In this document: positions 9,492 through 18,084 of the stretch, in pieces
How positions within the stretch are numbered: the stretch's first letter is position 1
Layout of the letters: each line of letters opens with the position of its first letter
Origin: Inquilinus sp. KBS0705
Lineage (GTDB): Bacteria; Bacteroidota; Bacteroidia; Sphingobacteriales; Sphingobacteriaceae
Reading direction: 5' to 3'
Length of the DNA: 64,000 nt
Assembly: GCA_005938025.2 (NCBI GenBank)
Contig: VCCI02000002.1
Location: 372,001 to 436,000, forward strand
Notes under the pieces: generated by a model
Seen by the model: the letters and a program-made list of their open reading frames with translations, nothing else
The model's database searches: none
Told to the model about the DNA's origin: nothing
Program-made: the position numbers and the translations under genes

Positions 9492-11042
9492 TTAAAGCTT
9501 AATCTCTTCGTCCTTAGATGAGAAGAATTTAAATTCGGTAATTTGGTAGGCCGGGTTGCTTTTAACCTTTATCCACTGGCCATATTTAAAGTACCATTTC
9601 ATTTGGCGGTTATACAAGCCTTTGCGTATGTAAGCCTCGATATACGGGTGTACACAAAGTGTAATATTTTTCTCGTTTTGCTCGGTTAAAATGTAATTGA
9701 AATTAGTTTCGATATCATCTATAAGCAATACGGTTGGCCTTATAGTACCTGTACCGCCACAAGCAGGGCAAACCTCGCTTGTAACAATATTCATTTCGGG
9801 CCTTACACGCTGACGGGTAATTTGTATCAAGCCAAATTTGCTCGGTGGCAAAATGGTATGCTTGGCACGGTCATCAGCCATTTGTGCTTTCAGGTAATCA
9901 AAAAGCTCTTTGCGGTTGGTTGGCTTGTGCATGTCAATAAAATCGACAACTACAATGCCGCCCATATCGCGCAGGCGCAATTGGCGCGCGATTTCCTTAG
10001 CGGCTTCTTTATTTACCTGGTAAGCATTTTCTTCCTGGTTCTCTTTATTAGCTGTGCGGTTACCGCTGTTTACATCAATTACGTGCAAAGCTTCGGTATG
10101 CTCAATAACTAAATAGGCGCCACCAGCTAAATTAACCGTTTTGCCAAAGGTAGATTTGATCTGTTTATCTACCCCATGATGTTCAAATAACGGTTCACGG
10201 TGCTTATGTAACCTAACAATTCCCTCCATATCAGGTGATATTTCGCGTATGTAAGAGCGGACTTCGTCGTACATACTTTGATCATTCACATAAATATTGT
10301 GGAAGTCAGGGTTCAAAATATCCCTAAGGATAGTTGAGGTGCGCCCAATTTCGCCCAATATCTTTTTAGATGGCTCGGTACCGTGTAGTTTAGTTACGAA
10401 AGTTTCCCATTTGGATATAAGATCCAACAGGTCCTTTTGTAATTCCTGCACGCCCTTACCTTCAGATACGGTACGTATAATTACGCCGAAATGCTTGGGC
10501 TTAATACTTTCAACCACCTTACGCAGGCGGTTACGCTCTGTATTGCTTTTTATCTTTTTTGAGATAGATATTACCTCAGAAAAAGGCACCAGCACTACAT
10601 ACCTGCCTGCAATAGAAAGATCGGAACTTAAGCGGGGCCCTTTGGTAGATATAGGCTCCTTTGCAATTTGTACGGGCACAAGCAGGCTCTTTGATAAAAC
10701 ATCCGAGATTTTGCCTCCTTTGTTTATATCAGCCTCAAGCTTAAAATTATCTAAAAGCTTTGATTGGTATCCCCCGCTACGTACTTGTTTGGTAAGCTTA
10801 AGCAGGCTTTGTACCTGCGGCCCCAAATCAAGGTAATGCAAAAAGGCATCTTTCTCGTAACCAACATCCACAAAGGCAGCATTTAAGCTGGGCATAATTT
10901 TTTTTATGCGGCCTAAATAGATATCGCCAACAGTATAATTGTTGGTGATTTGCTCTTTATGTAGTTCTACAAGTTGTTTGTCCTGTAATAATGCAATAGT
11001 AGCCCCGCCCGGGGATGAATCGATAATTAATTCTTTTATCAA
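9492..11042 (-). CDS. rng: Ribonuclease E/G family endoribonuclease
   Basis: A 516-residue member of the Rne/Rng family, close to RNase G in length and lacking the long C-terminal scaffold of E. coli RNase E. It cuts single-stranded RNA in rRNA maturation and mRNA decay. Visible are the N-terminal S1 domain (NYTVGDIYLGRIKKIMPSLN, DAFLHYLDL), the 5'-sensor/RNase H-like region, the DNase I-like catalytic core with VIDVNSGN and VVDFIDM carrying the metal-binding aspartates, and the zinc-link motif CPACGGTG. An ATG at 11042 gives a full N-terminus. A rho-independent terminator lies just upstream, so it is probably transcribed apart from the HU cluster, although the gene order is consecutive on the same strand. 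Confidence 0.95.
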   Translation of the reverse strand: MIKELIIDSSPGGATIALLQDKQLVELHKEQITNNYTVGDIYLGRIKKIMPSLNAAFVDVGYEKDAFLHYLDLGPQVQSLLKLTKQVRSGGYQSKLLDNFKLEADINKGGKISDVLSKSLLVPVQIAKEPISTKGPRLSSDLSIAGRYVVLVPFSEVISISKKIKSNTERNRLRKVVESIKPKHFGVIIRTVSEGKGVQELQKDLLDLISKWETFVTKLHGTEPSKKILGEIGRTSTILRDILNPDFHNIYVNDQSMYDEVRSYIREISPDMEGIVRLHKHREPLFEHHGVDKQIKSTFGKTVNLAGGAYLVIEHTEALHVIDVNSGNRTANKENQEENAYQVNKEAAKEIARQLRLRDMGGIVVVDFIDMHKPTNRKELFDYLKAQMADDRAKHTILPPSKFGLIQITRQRVRPEMNIVTSEVCPACGGTGTIRPTVLLIDDIETNFNYILTEQNEKNITLCVHPYIEAYIRKGLYNRQMKWYFKYGQWIKVKSNPAYQITEFKFFSSKDEEIKL

Positions 11043-11111
11043 CTGCTACTCCATTTCTTAAAACGGTATAACATTATACCGTGTGTTAATAAGTGGGTAA
11101 AAACCACACAC

Positions 11112-11132
11112 AAAAACCCCGATAAATCGGGG
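11112..11132 (-). terminator. Rho-independent terminator after the HU/TPR/COX24 cluster
   Basis: On the minus strand the perfect 7-bp stem CCCCGAT/ATCGGGG with a 2-nt loop (11117-11132) is followed by five T residues (11112-11116). It lies 20 bp past the 29-residue gene and before rng. Confidence 0.8.
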
Positions 11133-11152
11133 TAATAAACTACTTATGTAGC

Positions 11153-11242
11153 TTATTTTTTCTTATGTCTGTTTTTTCTTAAACGCTTTTTGCGTTTGTG
11201 GGTAGCCATTTTATGTCTCTTACGTTTTTTACCGCTTGGCAT
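11153..11242 (-). CDS. 29-residue AURKAIP1/COX24-type basic miniprotein
   Basis: A minus-strand ORF of 29 codons. It opens Met-Pro-Ser-Gly-Lys-Lys-Arg-Lys-Arg-His-Lys and contains KMATHKRKKRLRKNRHKKK; 17 residues are Lys or Arg and three are His. The pattern (KRxxH..KMxxHKRxKRLRKxR) matches the AURKAIP1/COX24 domain, whose mitochondrial member mS38 is a small-subunit ribosomal protein. Annotated Bacteroidota genomes carry similar short proteins under that name. A ribosomal role in bacteria is my inference. The gene starts 22 bp after the TPR gene and is followed by a strong terminator, so it looks like the last gene of the HU-TPR transcript. It is easily missed because of its length. Confidence 0.85.
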   Translation of the reverse strand: MPSGKKRKRHKMATHKRKKRLRKNRHKKK

Positions 11243-11264
11243 GATAATAATTTTTAAGTGTACT

Positions 11265-12110
11265 TTATTTTTTTAATTCCTTTATATACTCATCTATGCG
11301 CTGCCCTGCTGCAGGGTCGCCCATTAACTGCTTGCATTTTTCGTATGCAGCAATCGCTTCTTGTTTTTGGCCAAGCTGTTTATAGCTCTCGGCCAGGTAA
11401 AAGTAAGGCTCAATCTCTTCTTTTTGTGCAATAAGGGTTTTAAACCGCTGCACAGCCTTTTCGTACTGGCCCGACCGCATCGAAAACATACCTAAATTTA
11501 GGTTTGCATCGTGGTTTGTAGGGTCTTGCTTAACTACATCAAGCAATAATGCTATACCTTGCATTGGGGTTCCGCCGCCATTTACATAAGCAACACCTAA
11601 ACCGGTTTTAGCTTCAAGGCTGGTCGGCTTTAGTTGGGTTGCATGTTCAAATGCCTCAACAGCGTTTGCAATAAAAGCCCCTTGTGCCGAAGAATCCTGC
11701 GATACTTTAATAGCTGTATTAAACCTGTTACCGGTATTTAACCAATCGGCAAACAAATTACTTTTTTTAGCCATTTGCTGATAGTAAAATGCTGCAGGGG
11801 CCGGTTGGTTAACGTTGTCCCATGCAGTGGCAAGCTGTTTTTGTATGATCAGCTTATCTGCATCGCCGGCGTTTCTAAGCCTGTCTTCTAACGCTGATAT
11901 CTGTTGCGACTGCGTTGGCTCTAAAAGCGCTTTTGCACTTGCAGATACCGTAGCTACAGTAACGTTTGCTGCTGGCTTTGCGGCTTGCGCCATACCTGCG
12001 GCACCAGCACGGTTTTCTTTTGGCTTAACTAAACCTTTAACAGGTAACGAATACAAATAGCCCATAATAGCAACTACTATTACACTTACAACTATTTGAT
12101 TCTTCTTCAT
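11265..12110 (-). CDS. Membrane-anchored tetratricopeptide-repeat protein
   Basis: A 281-residue protein with a single N-terminal hydrophobic segment (about 5-24) that acts as a signal anchor. An Ala-rich low-complexity linker (about 35-65) follows, then TPR units through the C-terminal two thirds, for example LKPTSLEAKTGLGVAYVNGG, PTNHDANLNLGMFSMRSGQY and IEPYFYLAESYKQLGQKQEA. TPR domains mediate protein-protein contacts; the partner is unknown. The start is 5 bp after the HU stop, implying co-transcription with the nucleoid protein and the miniprotein that follows. Confidence 0.85.
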   Translation of the reverse strand: MKKNQIVVSVIVVAIMGYLYSLPVKGLVKPKENRAGAAGMAQAAKPAANVTVATVSASAKALLEPTQSQQISALEDRLRNAGDADKLIIQKQLATAWDNVNQPAPAAFYYQQMAKKSNLFADWLNTGNRFNTAIKVSQDSSAQGAFIANAVEAFEHATQLKPTSLEAKTGLGVAYVNGGGTPMQGIALLLDVVKQDPTNHDANLNLGMFSMRSGQYEKAVQRFKTLIAQKEEIEPYFYLAESYKQLGQKQEAIAAYEKCKQLMGDPAAGQRIDEYIKELKK

Positions 12111-12115
12111 GCTGA

Positions 12116-12418
12116 TTATTTACTTGCTTTAGCAGTTTTGTTACCTGTGCGAACTTTCTCAACAAAAGTTTTAGCCGGTTTAAAGCTTGGTACAAAATGC
12201 TCAGGGATAATTATAGCAGTGTTTTTTGAAATGTTACGTGCTGTTTTCTTAGCTCTCTTTTTTACCACAAAGCTACCAAAACCTCTTACATAAACGTTTT
12301 CGCCGCCTACCATTGAACTTTTAACTACTTTGAAAAACGCCTCAACAGTTTCCTGTACATCAACTTTTTCTATTCCTGTCTTAGATGAGATTTCAGCTAT
12401 AATTTCTGCCTTGGTCAT
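12116..12418 (-). CDS. HU/IHF-family nucleoid DNA-binding protein
   Basis: A 100-residue HU-like protein that bends and compacts DNA. The N-terminal helical dimer region MTKAEIIAEISSKTGIEKVDVQETVEAFF is followed by the beta-arm signature VRGFGSFVVKKRAKKTARNI. The C-terminal 10 residues (KVRTGNKTAKASK) are a basic tail slightly longer than E. coli HU. A perfect TAnnTTTG promoter element sits about 50 bp upstream on this strand. It heads a short transcript with the TPR protein and COX24-type miniprotein and is divergent from mutY. Confidence 0.95.
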   Translation of the reverse strand: MTKAEIIAEISSKTGIEKVDVQETVEAFFKVVKSSMVGGENVYVRGFGSFVVKKRAKKTARNISKNTAIIIPEHFVPSFKPAKTFVEKVRTGNKTAKASK

Positions 12419-12469
12419 ATCCTGTTTTCTTTTATTTAAATGTATAAATACTTAACTGTTTTGGGGTTG

Positions 12470-12477
12470 CAAAAGTA
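12470..12477 (-). promoter_or_regulatory. Candidate -7 element for the HU gene
   Basis: Read on the minus strand this is TACTTTTG, an exact TAnnTTTG match, leaving a 5' leader of about 45 nt before the HU ATG. No TTG was found at -33. Confidence 0.5.
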
Positions 12478-12591
12478 TCGCTTTAAAATTAAAGATTAAA
12501 ATAAATAGAAGATTTTTTTTGTAGAGCCCCCAAACGGGCATTTTTTACCGTAAATTATGATACAATAATGATATGTGTTACTTTGCAACGA

Positions 12592-13635
12592 ATGAATTTT
12601 TCTCAAGAACTGATCGGCTGGTATATAGATAATAAGCGCGATCTGCCCTGGCGCAATACTACCGATGCATACGTTATTTGGTTATCCGAAATTATACTTC
12701 AACAAACCCGTGTAGAGCAGGGACTGCCTTATTTTCACCGCTTTGCAGAAAAATACCCAACGGTAAGCGCCTTTGCCGCAGCACACGAGGATGATATTTT
12801 AAAGCTATGGCAGGGGCTGGGCTATTACTCAAGAGGCAGGAACATGTTAAAGACAGCCAGGCTTGTTCAGGAGCAATATAATGGTGTGTTTCCGGATAAT
12901 TATACAGAGCTGATAAAACTTAAAGGGATAGGCGAATATACTGCCGCGGCCATATCTTCTTTTGCCGCTAACGAGCCCCGGGCTGTAGTGGATGGGAATG
13001 TTTACCGTGTTTTGGCCCGGTATTTTGGGATAAACGAGCCCATAAACTCGCCAAAGGGGAAGAAGTTGTTTCAAGGTATTGCGGATGATATGCTCGACAG
13101 GCGGCGGCCCGCACTGCATAACCAGGCCATAATGGAATTTGGCGCAATGCTTTGCAAGCCAAAGAACCCGGCCTGTGGTATCTGCCCATTACGTATTGGT
13201 TGTGAGGCATTTAAGACTAACGCCACTACCTATTTACCCGTAAAACTTAAAAAGGTTAAAGTGCGGAACAGGTTTTTTAACTATACGTTAATAATTGACG
13301 GCGAAAAAATTCTAATGAACAAGCGCGACGAAAGCGACATCTGGGCAAATATGTACGATTTGCCAATGATAGAAACCCCCGCACTTGTTAGCCCCGAGGA
13401 GTTGGTAACATTGCCCGAAATGAAAATTTTTGGCGAAAACATAGTTATTAAGCACAAATACCCTTTAACCAAGCACATATTAACCCATCAGCAACTATAT
13501 ATACAGTTTATACAAATTGATAACCTGCCCCAAAAACTGGCACCCGGATGGTTTTATGCCGACATTTCCGACCTGAAGAATTTAGCGCTTCCGAAGAGTA
13601 TTTTTATATTTATAAAAAATTTTTTTAATTTCTAA
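12592..13635 (+). CDS. mutY: A/G-specific adenine glycosylase MutY
   Basis: MutY removes adenine mispaired with 8-oxoguanine. The start is placed at 12592 (MNFSQELIGWYIDNKRDLPWR, 347 residues). An ATG 24 bp earlier is in frame but adds eight non-conserved residues. Key features: catalytic Glu33 in WLSEIILQQT, the helix-hairpin-helix LKGIGEYTAAAI (110-121), catalytic Asp134 in VVDGNV, and the [4Fe-4S] ligands Cys188, Cys195, Cys198 and Cys204 (C-x6-C-x2-C-x5-C). The C-terminal NUDIX-like domain reads the 8-oxoG strand. It is 23 bp upstream of ssb, giving a DNA-maintenance pair. Confidence 0.96.
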   Translation: MNFSQELIGWYIDNKRDLPWRNTTDAYVIWLSEIILQQTRVEQGLPYFHRFAEKYPTVSAFAAAHEDDILKLWQGLGYYSRGRNMLKTARLVQEQYNGVFPDNYTELIKLKGIGEYTAAAISSFAANEPRAVVDGNVYRVLARYFGINEPINSPKGKKLFQGIADDMLDRRRPALHNQAIMEFGAMLCKPKNPACGICPLRIGCEAFKTNATTYLPVKLKKVKVRNRFFNYTLIIDGEKILMNKRDESDIWANMYDLPMIETPALVSPEELVTLPEMKIFGENIVIKHKYPLTKHILTHQQLYIQFIQIDNLPQKLAPGWFYADISDLKNLALPKSIFIFIKNFFNF

Positions 13636-13658
13636 ATAATTCTTCGTTATTTTATGGC

Positions 13659-14078
13659 ATGTCTGGAATTAATAAAGTGATACTTGTGGGGCATTTAGGA
13701 AAGGACCCCGAGGTGCGGCATTTAGAAGGCGGCGTGGCCGTAGCAAGCTTTCCGTTAGCAACATCAGAAACATTTAATAAGGATGGCCGTAAAGTAGAGC
13801 AAACCGAGTGGCATAACATTGTAATGTGGCGCGGATTGGCCGATGTGGCCTCTAAATACCTACAAAAAGGCAAACTGGTATATATAGAAGGCAAGCTTAG
13901 AACGCGCTCTTTTGAGGATAAAGAGGGCATTAAGAAGTACACTACCGAAGTAGTGGCCGAAAACTTTACCATGCTTGGCCGCAAAACCGATTTTGAACCC
14001 GAAACCAATAACAGGGCCGTAAAAGTTAGCGAAAACGGTAACTATCGGAATAGTGATTCCGACGACTTTCCATATTAA
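13659..14078 (+). CDS. ssb: Single-stranded DNA-binding protein
   Basis: A 139-residue SSB that coats single-stranded DNA in replication and repair. The OB-fold opening MSGINKVILVGHLGKDPEVR, the central TEWHNIVMWR strand and the acidic, hydrophobic C-terminal tip DSDDFPY, which recruits partner proteins, are all present. The linker before the tip is short (about 20 residues). It directly follows mutY and is closed by a strong terminator. Bacteroidota often carry more than one ssb, so this may not be the only copy. Confidence 0.95.
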   Translation: MSGINKVILVGHLGKDPEVRHLEGGVAVASFPLATSETFNKDGRKVEQTEWHNIVMWRGLADVASKYLQKGKLVYIEGKLRTRSFEDKEGIKKYTTEVVAENFTMLGRKTDFEPETNNRAVKVSENGNYRNSDSDDFPY

Positions 14079-14100
14079 CCAATTACAAACTTAACTAATA

Positions 14101-14147
14101 CGAAAAAGCCCTTTTGATGTTTCTATCAAAAGGGCTTCGTTTTTTTG
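14101..14147. terminator. Strong rho-independent terminator after ssb
   Basis: A perfect 13-bp stem (14106-14118 with 14125-14137) is followed by CG and seven T residues. A-rich flanks on the other side would let it work in both directions. The 130 bp from here to the next gene are AT-rich and hold nothing else I can identify. Confidence 0.9.
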
Positions 14148-14279
14148 TTGGGTTACCTATAAATAATTCTTTATTTTTCGTTTTTATTGCGGATTTTTCG
14201 TTTTAATTCGTTTGCTGTTGCTAACTAATATAAAATTATTTTTGATATAAACAATAGGTAAACGCTGTTCTACTGATTT

Positions 14280-16460
14280 TTATCTGCCACCCGGCGGGCA
14301 GTATTGTTTCAAATAATTAGTGTACAAAGTATGTAAATGCGCCGTAGTGCCCGGCCCCTCAAATATACCATGGGTACGGTTAGGGTACGACATCAGCTGG
14401 AACTGCTTGTTGTATTTCACCAACTCGTTTATCAGCTCCTCGGCATTTTTGTAGTGTACGTTATCATCGCCGGTACCGTGTATGTACAGCAGGTTACCGC
14501 GCAGGTTTTTGGCATAGGTAATTGGCGATCCCTTTATAAAGGCAGCCCGGCCTTCTTCGTTAATAGGTACACCCATGTAACGCTCCTGGTAAACATTGTC
14601 GTAAGTAAACTGGTCGCCTACGGCAGCTACGGCTATGCCGGTTTTATAGATATCGGGATATTGGAACATCAGGTTAAGGGTTGATGATCCGCCACCGCTC
14701 CATCCCCATACAGCAACGCGGGTGCTATCTACATAAGGCCATTTCAAAATCTCCTTAGCAGCCATTGCCTGGTCGCGCACGTTGATAACGCCTATGTTTT
14801 TATAGATAGATTTGCGCCATGCTGTACCCTTGGGTGCCGGTGCGCCACGATTTTCAACAGATATATAAATGTACCCGTCGTCGGCCATGTTGCCGTTGTA
14901 CATATTGTTTTGCCCCGCTCCCCAGGTATCGGTAACGGTTTGCGCAGCAGGCTCGCCGTATACATAAAATACAACCGGGTATTTTTTGGTTGGGTCAAAG
15001 TTGGTTGGCTTTTTCATCCAGCCATCTATTTCAACACCATCAACTGTTTTTACTTTAAAAAACTCGGTTTTGTTTTTGGCATCTGTGGCCAGTTTTACCT
15101 CGTCGCCGCTTAAGTGCTTATGATCGGGCAGGCTTACTACCTCGCTGATGTAAGGCGTATAGGCATTGGTAAAGTTGTGCAAAGCTATTTTGCCATTTGG
15201 CGATACCTGGTAACTATTGGTACCGGTTTGGTTGGCAGGGGTTAGGCGCTCGGCTTTGCCGCCGCTTAATTTAATGCGGTACAGGTACTCCTGGGTAGCA
15301 TTATCAGGCGACGCGGTAAAGTAAATATAACCGCCGGCCTCGTCAATACGGCTCAGGTTAATAATATCGTAATTACCGGTGGTTATCAACTTCTCTTTGC
15401 CATCCCTGTCTATACGCGATATGTGCCTCCAGCCGTCTTTTTCGCTCACCCATAAAAACTCTTTGCCCTTGTTAAGCCATTCCCAGCCAACCGGGTCTCC
15501 ATCGTTCCAACGCGATTTTCCGTCTATCCAGGCCTTATCATTTTCTTCGTGTATCACACGGGTGCTTCCGTTTGATATGTTGCCAATTAAAATGCGGCTT
15601 TGGGTTTGTGCGCGGTTTAGCTGCTCAACAATGATCTCGTTAGGGTTGGTGGTCCACTCCATACGGGGCAGGTAATGCTGTATGGGGTCGCCGGGGATAT
15701 TCATCCAGCTGTTTTTGCCGCTGGCTACATCCAAAATACCTATCCTGGCCGAGCTTGGGTCTTCGCCGGATACCGGGTACTCTACCGGTACCGTAAACGA
15801 GTAGGTAGAGTCGGTGGTGTTCAGCATCAGGTAATTCTTTATTTTGGTAGCATCTATCTGCCAGTAGGCTATCGACCGGCTATCAGGCGACCAGCGGAAA
15901 CCATCCCGGCAATCCAGCTCTTCTTCGTAAACCCAGTCGAACGTGCCGTTTATCAGCTTTTTAGTGCCGTCGGTAGTTAATTGCTTAATGCTGTTATCTG
16001 CAAGGTTTTCTACATATATATTATGCTCGCTTACATAGCCCACTTTGCTTCCATCCGGAGAGAATTTGGCAAACATTAATGACGATGCAGGCAAGCCTTT
16101 GCCCAACTGCACCAGCTTTTTAGCGGCAAAATCATACACCCAGTAATCGCCGCGGGTATCATAACGCCATACGCGCTTGGTGTTATTGTTTATCAGTGCT
16201 TTTTGCCCATCGTCAGATATAGTGAACCTTCTGATGCTGATAGGTTGCCCGCCTTCGGGTGTTAGCATGGCCTTGGTTATCCATGCCGATTTTTTGGTAT
16301 TGTCGCGCACATCAACCATAAAAACCTCGCCGCCCTGTACCTTGTAGTACTGGTAACCGTCTTTGGTCCAGTTGGTGCTTCGCTGGGCATTGGCAGTAAG
16401 CTGCAAAAGCAACAGCGATAAAAACACAAGGGAGAATGCCCCCCATCGATATATTTTCAT
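14280..16460 (-). CDS. Exported S9B dipeptidyl-peptidase IV-type serine peptidase
   Basis: A 726-residue exported peptidase. A signal peptide (1-25, ending NAQ) precedes an eight-bladed DPP-IV-type beta-propeller (about 70-490) with the conserved FDWVYEEEL loop, whose paired glutamates bind the substrate amino terminus in DPP4. The C-terminal alpha/beta hydrolase domain has the nucleophile in GWSGGGSS (Ser near 588), Asp in GTGDDNVHY and His in THGIFEG. Family activity is removal of Xaa-Pro dipeptides. Likely periplasmic or surface-exposed. Divergent from the serine hydrolase gene across 91 bp. Confidence 0.93.
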   Translation of the reverse strand: MKIYRWGAFSLVFLSLLLLQLTANAQRSTNWTKDGYQYYKVQGGEVFMVDVRDNTKKSAWITKAMLTPEGGQPISIRRFTISDDGQKALINNNTKRVWRYDTRGDYWVYDFAAKKLVQLGKGLPASSLMFAKFSPDGSKVGYVSEHNIYVENLADNSIKQLTTDGTKKLINGTFDWVYEEELDCRDGFRWSPDSRSIAYWQIDATKIKNYLMLNTTDSTYSFTVPVEYPVSGEDPSSARIGILDVASGKNSWMNIPGDPIQHYLPRMEWTTNPNEIIVEQLNRAQTQSRILIGNISNGSTRVIHEENDKAWIDGKSRWNDGDPVGWEWLNKGKEFLWVSEKDGWRHISRIDRDGKEKLITTGNYDIINLSRIDEAGGYIYFTASPDNATQEYLYRIKLSGGKAERLTPANQTGTNSYQVSPNGKIALHNFTNAYTPYISEVVSLPDHKHLSGDEVKLATDAKNKTEFFKVKTVDGVEIDGWMKKPTNFDPTKKYPVVFYVYGEPAAQTVTDTWGAGQNNMYNGNMADDGYIYISVENRGAPAPKGTAWRKSIYKNIGVINVRDQAMAAKEILKWPYVDSTRVAVWGWSGGGSSTLNLMFQYPDIYKTGIAVAAVGDQFTYDNVYQERYMGVPINEEGRAAFIKGSPITYAKNLRGNLLYIHGTGDDNVHYKNAEELINELVKYNKQFQLMSYPNRTHGIFEGPGTTAHLHTLYTNYLKQYCPPGGR

Positions 16461-16551
16461 AATCTTAGTTTGGATGTTGTTAATAATAAATAATGACTCA
16501 GTAAATTCGGCGTTAAATTAGTATTTTAAAGCCTTTGAATATATTATCCCT

Positions 16552-18084
16552 ATGAAAAAAATATCGCTGTTGTTTTTAAGCTTTTTTATCTTGCTATCGG
16601 CCACCGCCCAAAACATCGACAGAAGTAAATTTATTAAGGACAGCCTTGATGTTTACATTAACAAGGCACTTACCAGTTGGCGTATACCCGGTGCTGCGGT
16701 TTGTATTGTAAAAGATGGCAAAATAGTGTTGATGAAGGGCTATGGCATTAAAGAACTGGGCATGCAAAACAAGGTAGACGAGAATACCCTGTTTATGATA
16801 GGCAGCAACACCAAGGCATTTACCGCAACCGCTTTGGCCATGTTACAGGCCGATAATAAGCTATCGCTTGATGAAAAGGTGACCAAGTATATACCTGAGT
16901 TTAAGCTGGAAAATAAAGCGGCAGGCGAAATGGCCATAGTAAAAGATTTGCTTTGCCACCGCTTGGGTTTCAAAACTTTTCAGGGCGATTTTACTTTTTA
17001 CAACACTAACCTGGCCCGCCACGATGTTATTGAAAAGCTGGGTAAAATGAAAGCGGAGTACCCCTTTCGCACAAAATGGGGTTATACCAACGCGGCATTT
17101 TTAACCGCTGGCGAAATTATACCGCGTGTTACCGGCAAACCATGGGAGGTATATTTAAAAGAAAATATTTTTGCCCCGCTTGGCATGAGCAGCACCCTTG
17201 CCCTAACAGCCGATATGCCCAAGGCCCTTAACTGTACCGTACCGCACACCCTGGTTGATGGCCGCCTTACCGCTATACCCTATTGCAATATTGATGGTCT
17301 GGCACCCGCGGGTGCCATTAGTTCGTCTGTTAGCGATATGAGCAAATGGGTAATGGCTTTGCTGGATAACGGTAAAGTTGGCGGCAAGCAAATTATACCC
17401 GAGGCGGCAATAGCAGCCACCCGCCAGCCACAGGATTATGTATCAACAGCCAACTATTTAAATGGCGATATTGGATTTGAGTTATATGGCTTGGGCTGGT
17501 CAATACAAGATTATTGCGGGCGGCGGCTGGTAATGCATACAGGCGGCGTTAATGGCTATGTATCATCGGTAACGCTGGTGCCAAAAGAAAACCTGGGTAT
17601 TGTGATACTCACCAACAGCGACCAGAATGAGCTTTATGAAGCTTTAAAATGGGATATTATAGATGCCTATTTTAAAAACAAAAATTATCATTACAACGAT
17701 GTGTATTTAGAGTACAACAAGACTAACATGGCCCAGTTTCAGGCTATTGATAAGAAAATGCGCGACAGTACCTTACTTAACCTTAAGCCTCAACTATCTG
17801 CCAATAAATACACCGGCAAGTATGTGAACGACCTTTATGGCAGCCTGGAAATAACCCGCGGCGAAAGCGGCAACGACCTGGAGATTCGCTTTGAGCACCA
17901 TCCAAAAATGTATGCCAAGCTACAGCCCCTGGGCGGCAACCGTTTTTACGTAACCTTTTCAGACCCTGTGCTTGGAAAGGCTATTTTCCCTTTTACGGTA
18001 AAAGACGGCAAAGTAACCGGCGTGCGTGTTAAAGTAGCCGATTTTGTAGAGTATAACCCGTATGATTTTAAGAAGGTGGAGTAG
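16552..18084 (+). CDS. Exported beta-lactamase-fold serine hydrolase
   Basis: A 510-residue protein of the class C beta-lactamase/DD-peptidase clan. A signal peptide (1-20, ending TAQ) is followed by the catalytic fold with SNTK (85-88, S-x-x-K), YTN (178-180) and HTGG as the third box in place of KTG. The C-terminal about 110 residues match the DUF3471-type domain often appended to such enzymes. In this clan such proteins are usually peptidases or esterases rather than antibiotic-resistance enzymes; the substrate is unknown. The start at 16552 gives the signal peptide directly. Confidence 0.88.
   Translation: MKKISLLFLSFFILLSATAQNIDRSKFIKDSLDVYINKALTSWRIPGAAVCIVKDGKIVLMKGYGIKELGMQNKVDENTLFMIGSNTKAFTATALAMLQADNKLSLDEKVTKYIPEFKLENKAAGEMAIVKDLLCHRLGFKTFQGDFTFYNTNLARHDVIEKLGKMKAEYPFRTKWGYTNAAFLTAGEIIPRVTGKPWEVYLKENIFAPLGMSSTLALTADMPKALNCTVPHTLVDGRLTAIPYCNIDGLAPAGAISSSVSDMSKWVMALLDNGKVGGKQIIPEAAIAATRQPQDYVSTANYLNGDIGFELYGLGWSIQDYCGRRLVMHTGGVNGYVSSVTLVPKENLGIVILTNSDQNELYEALKWDIIDAYFKNKNYHYNDVYLEYNKTNMAQFQAIDKKMRDSTLLNLKPQLSANKYTGKYVNDLYGSLEITRGESGNDLEIRFEHHPKMYAKLQPLGGNRFYVTFSDPVLGKAIFPFTVKDGKVTGVRVKVADFVEYNPYDFKKVE

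Noticed and set aside
10297-10836. 179-codon plus-strand open frame opposite rng
   Set aside because: It lies wholly inside the conserved RNase G catalytic region, and its product resembles no protein.
12571-12600. Leaderless mutY start from a TTACTTTG promoter
   Set aside because: The element has one mismatch, lies only a few bases from the ATG, and no -33 box was seen; too weak to list.
16552-18084. Beta-lactamase resistance gene
   Set aside because: Motifs place it in the wide serine hydrolase clan with a DUF3471-type tail; its third box is HTGG, and nothing points to antibiotic hydrolysis.
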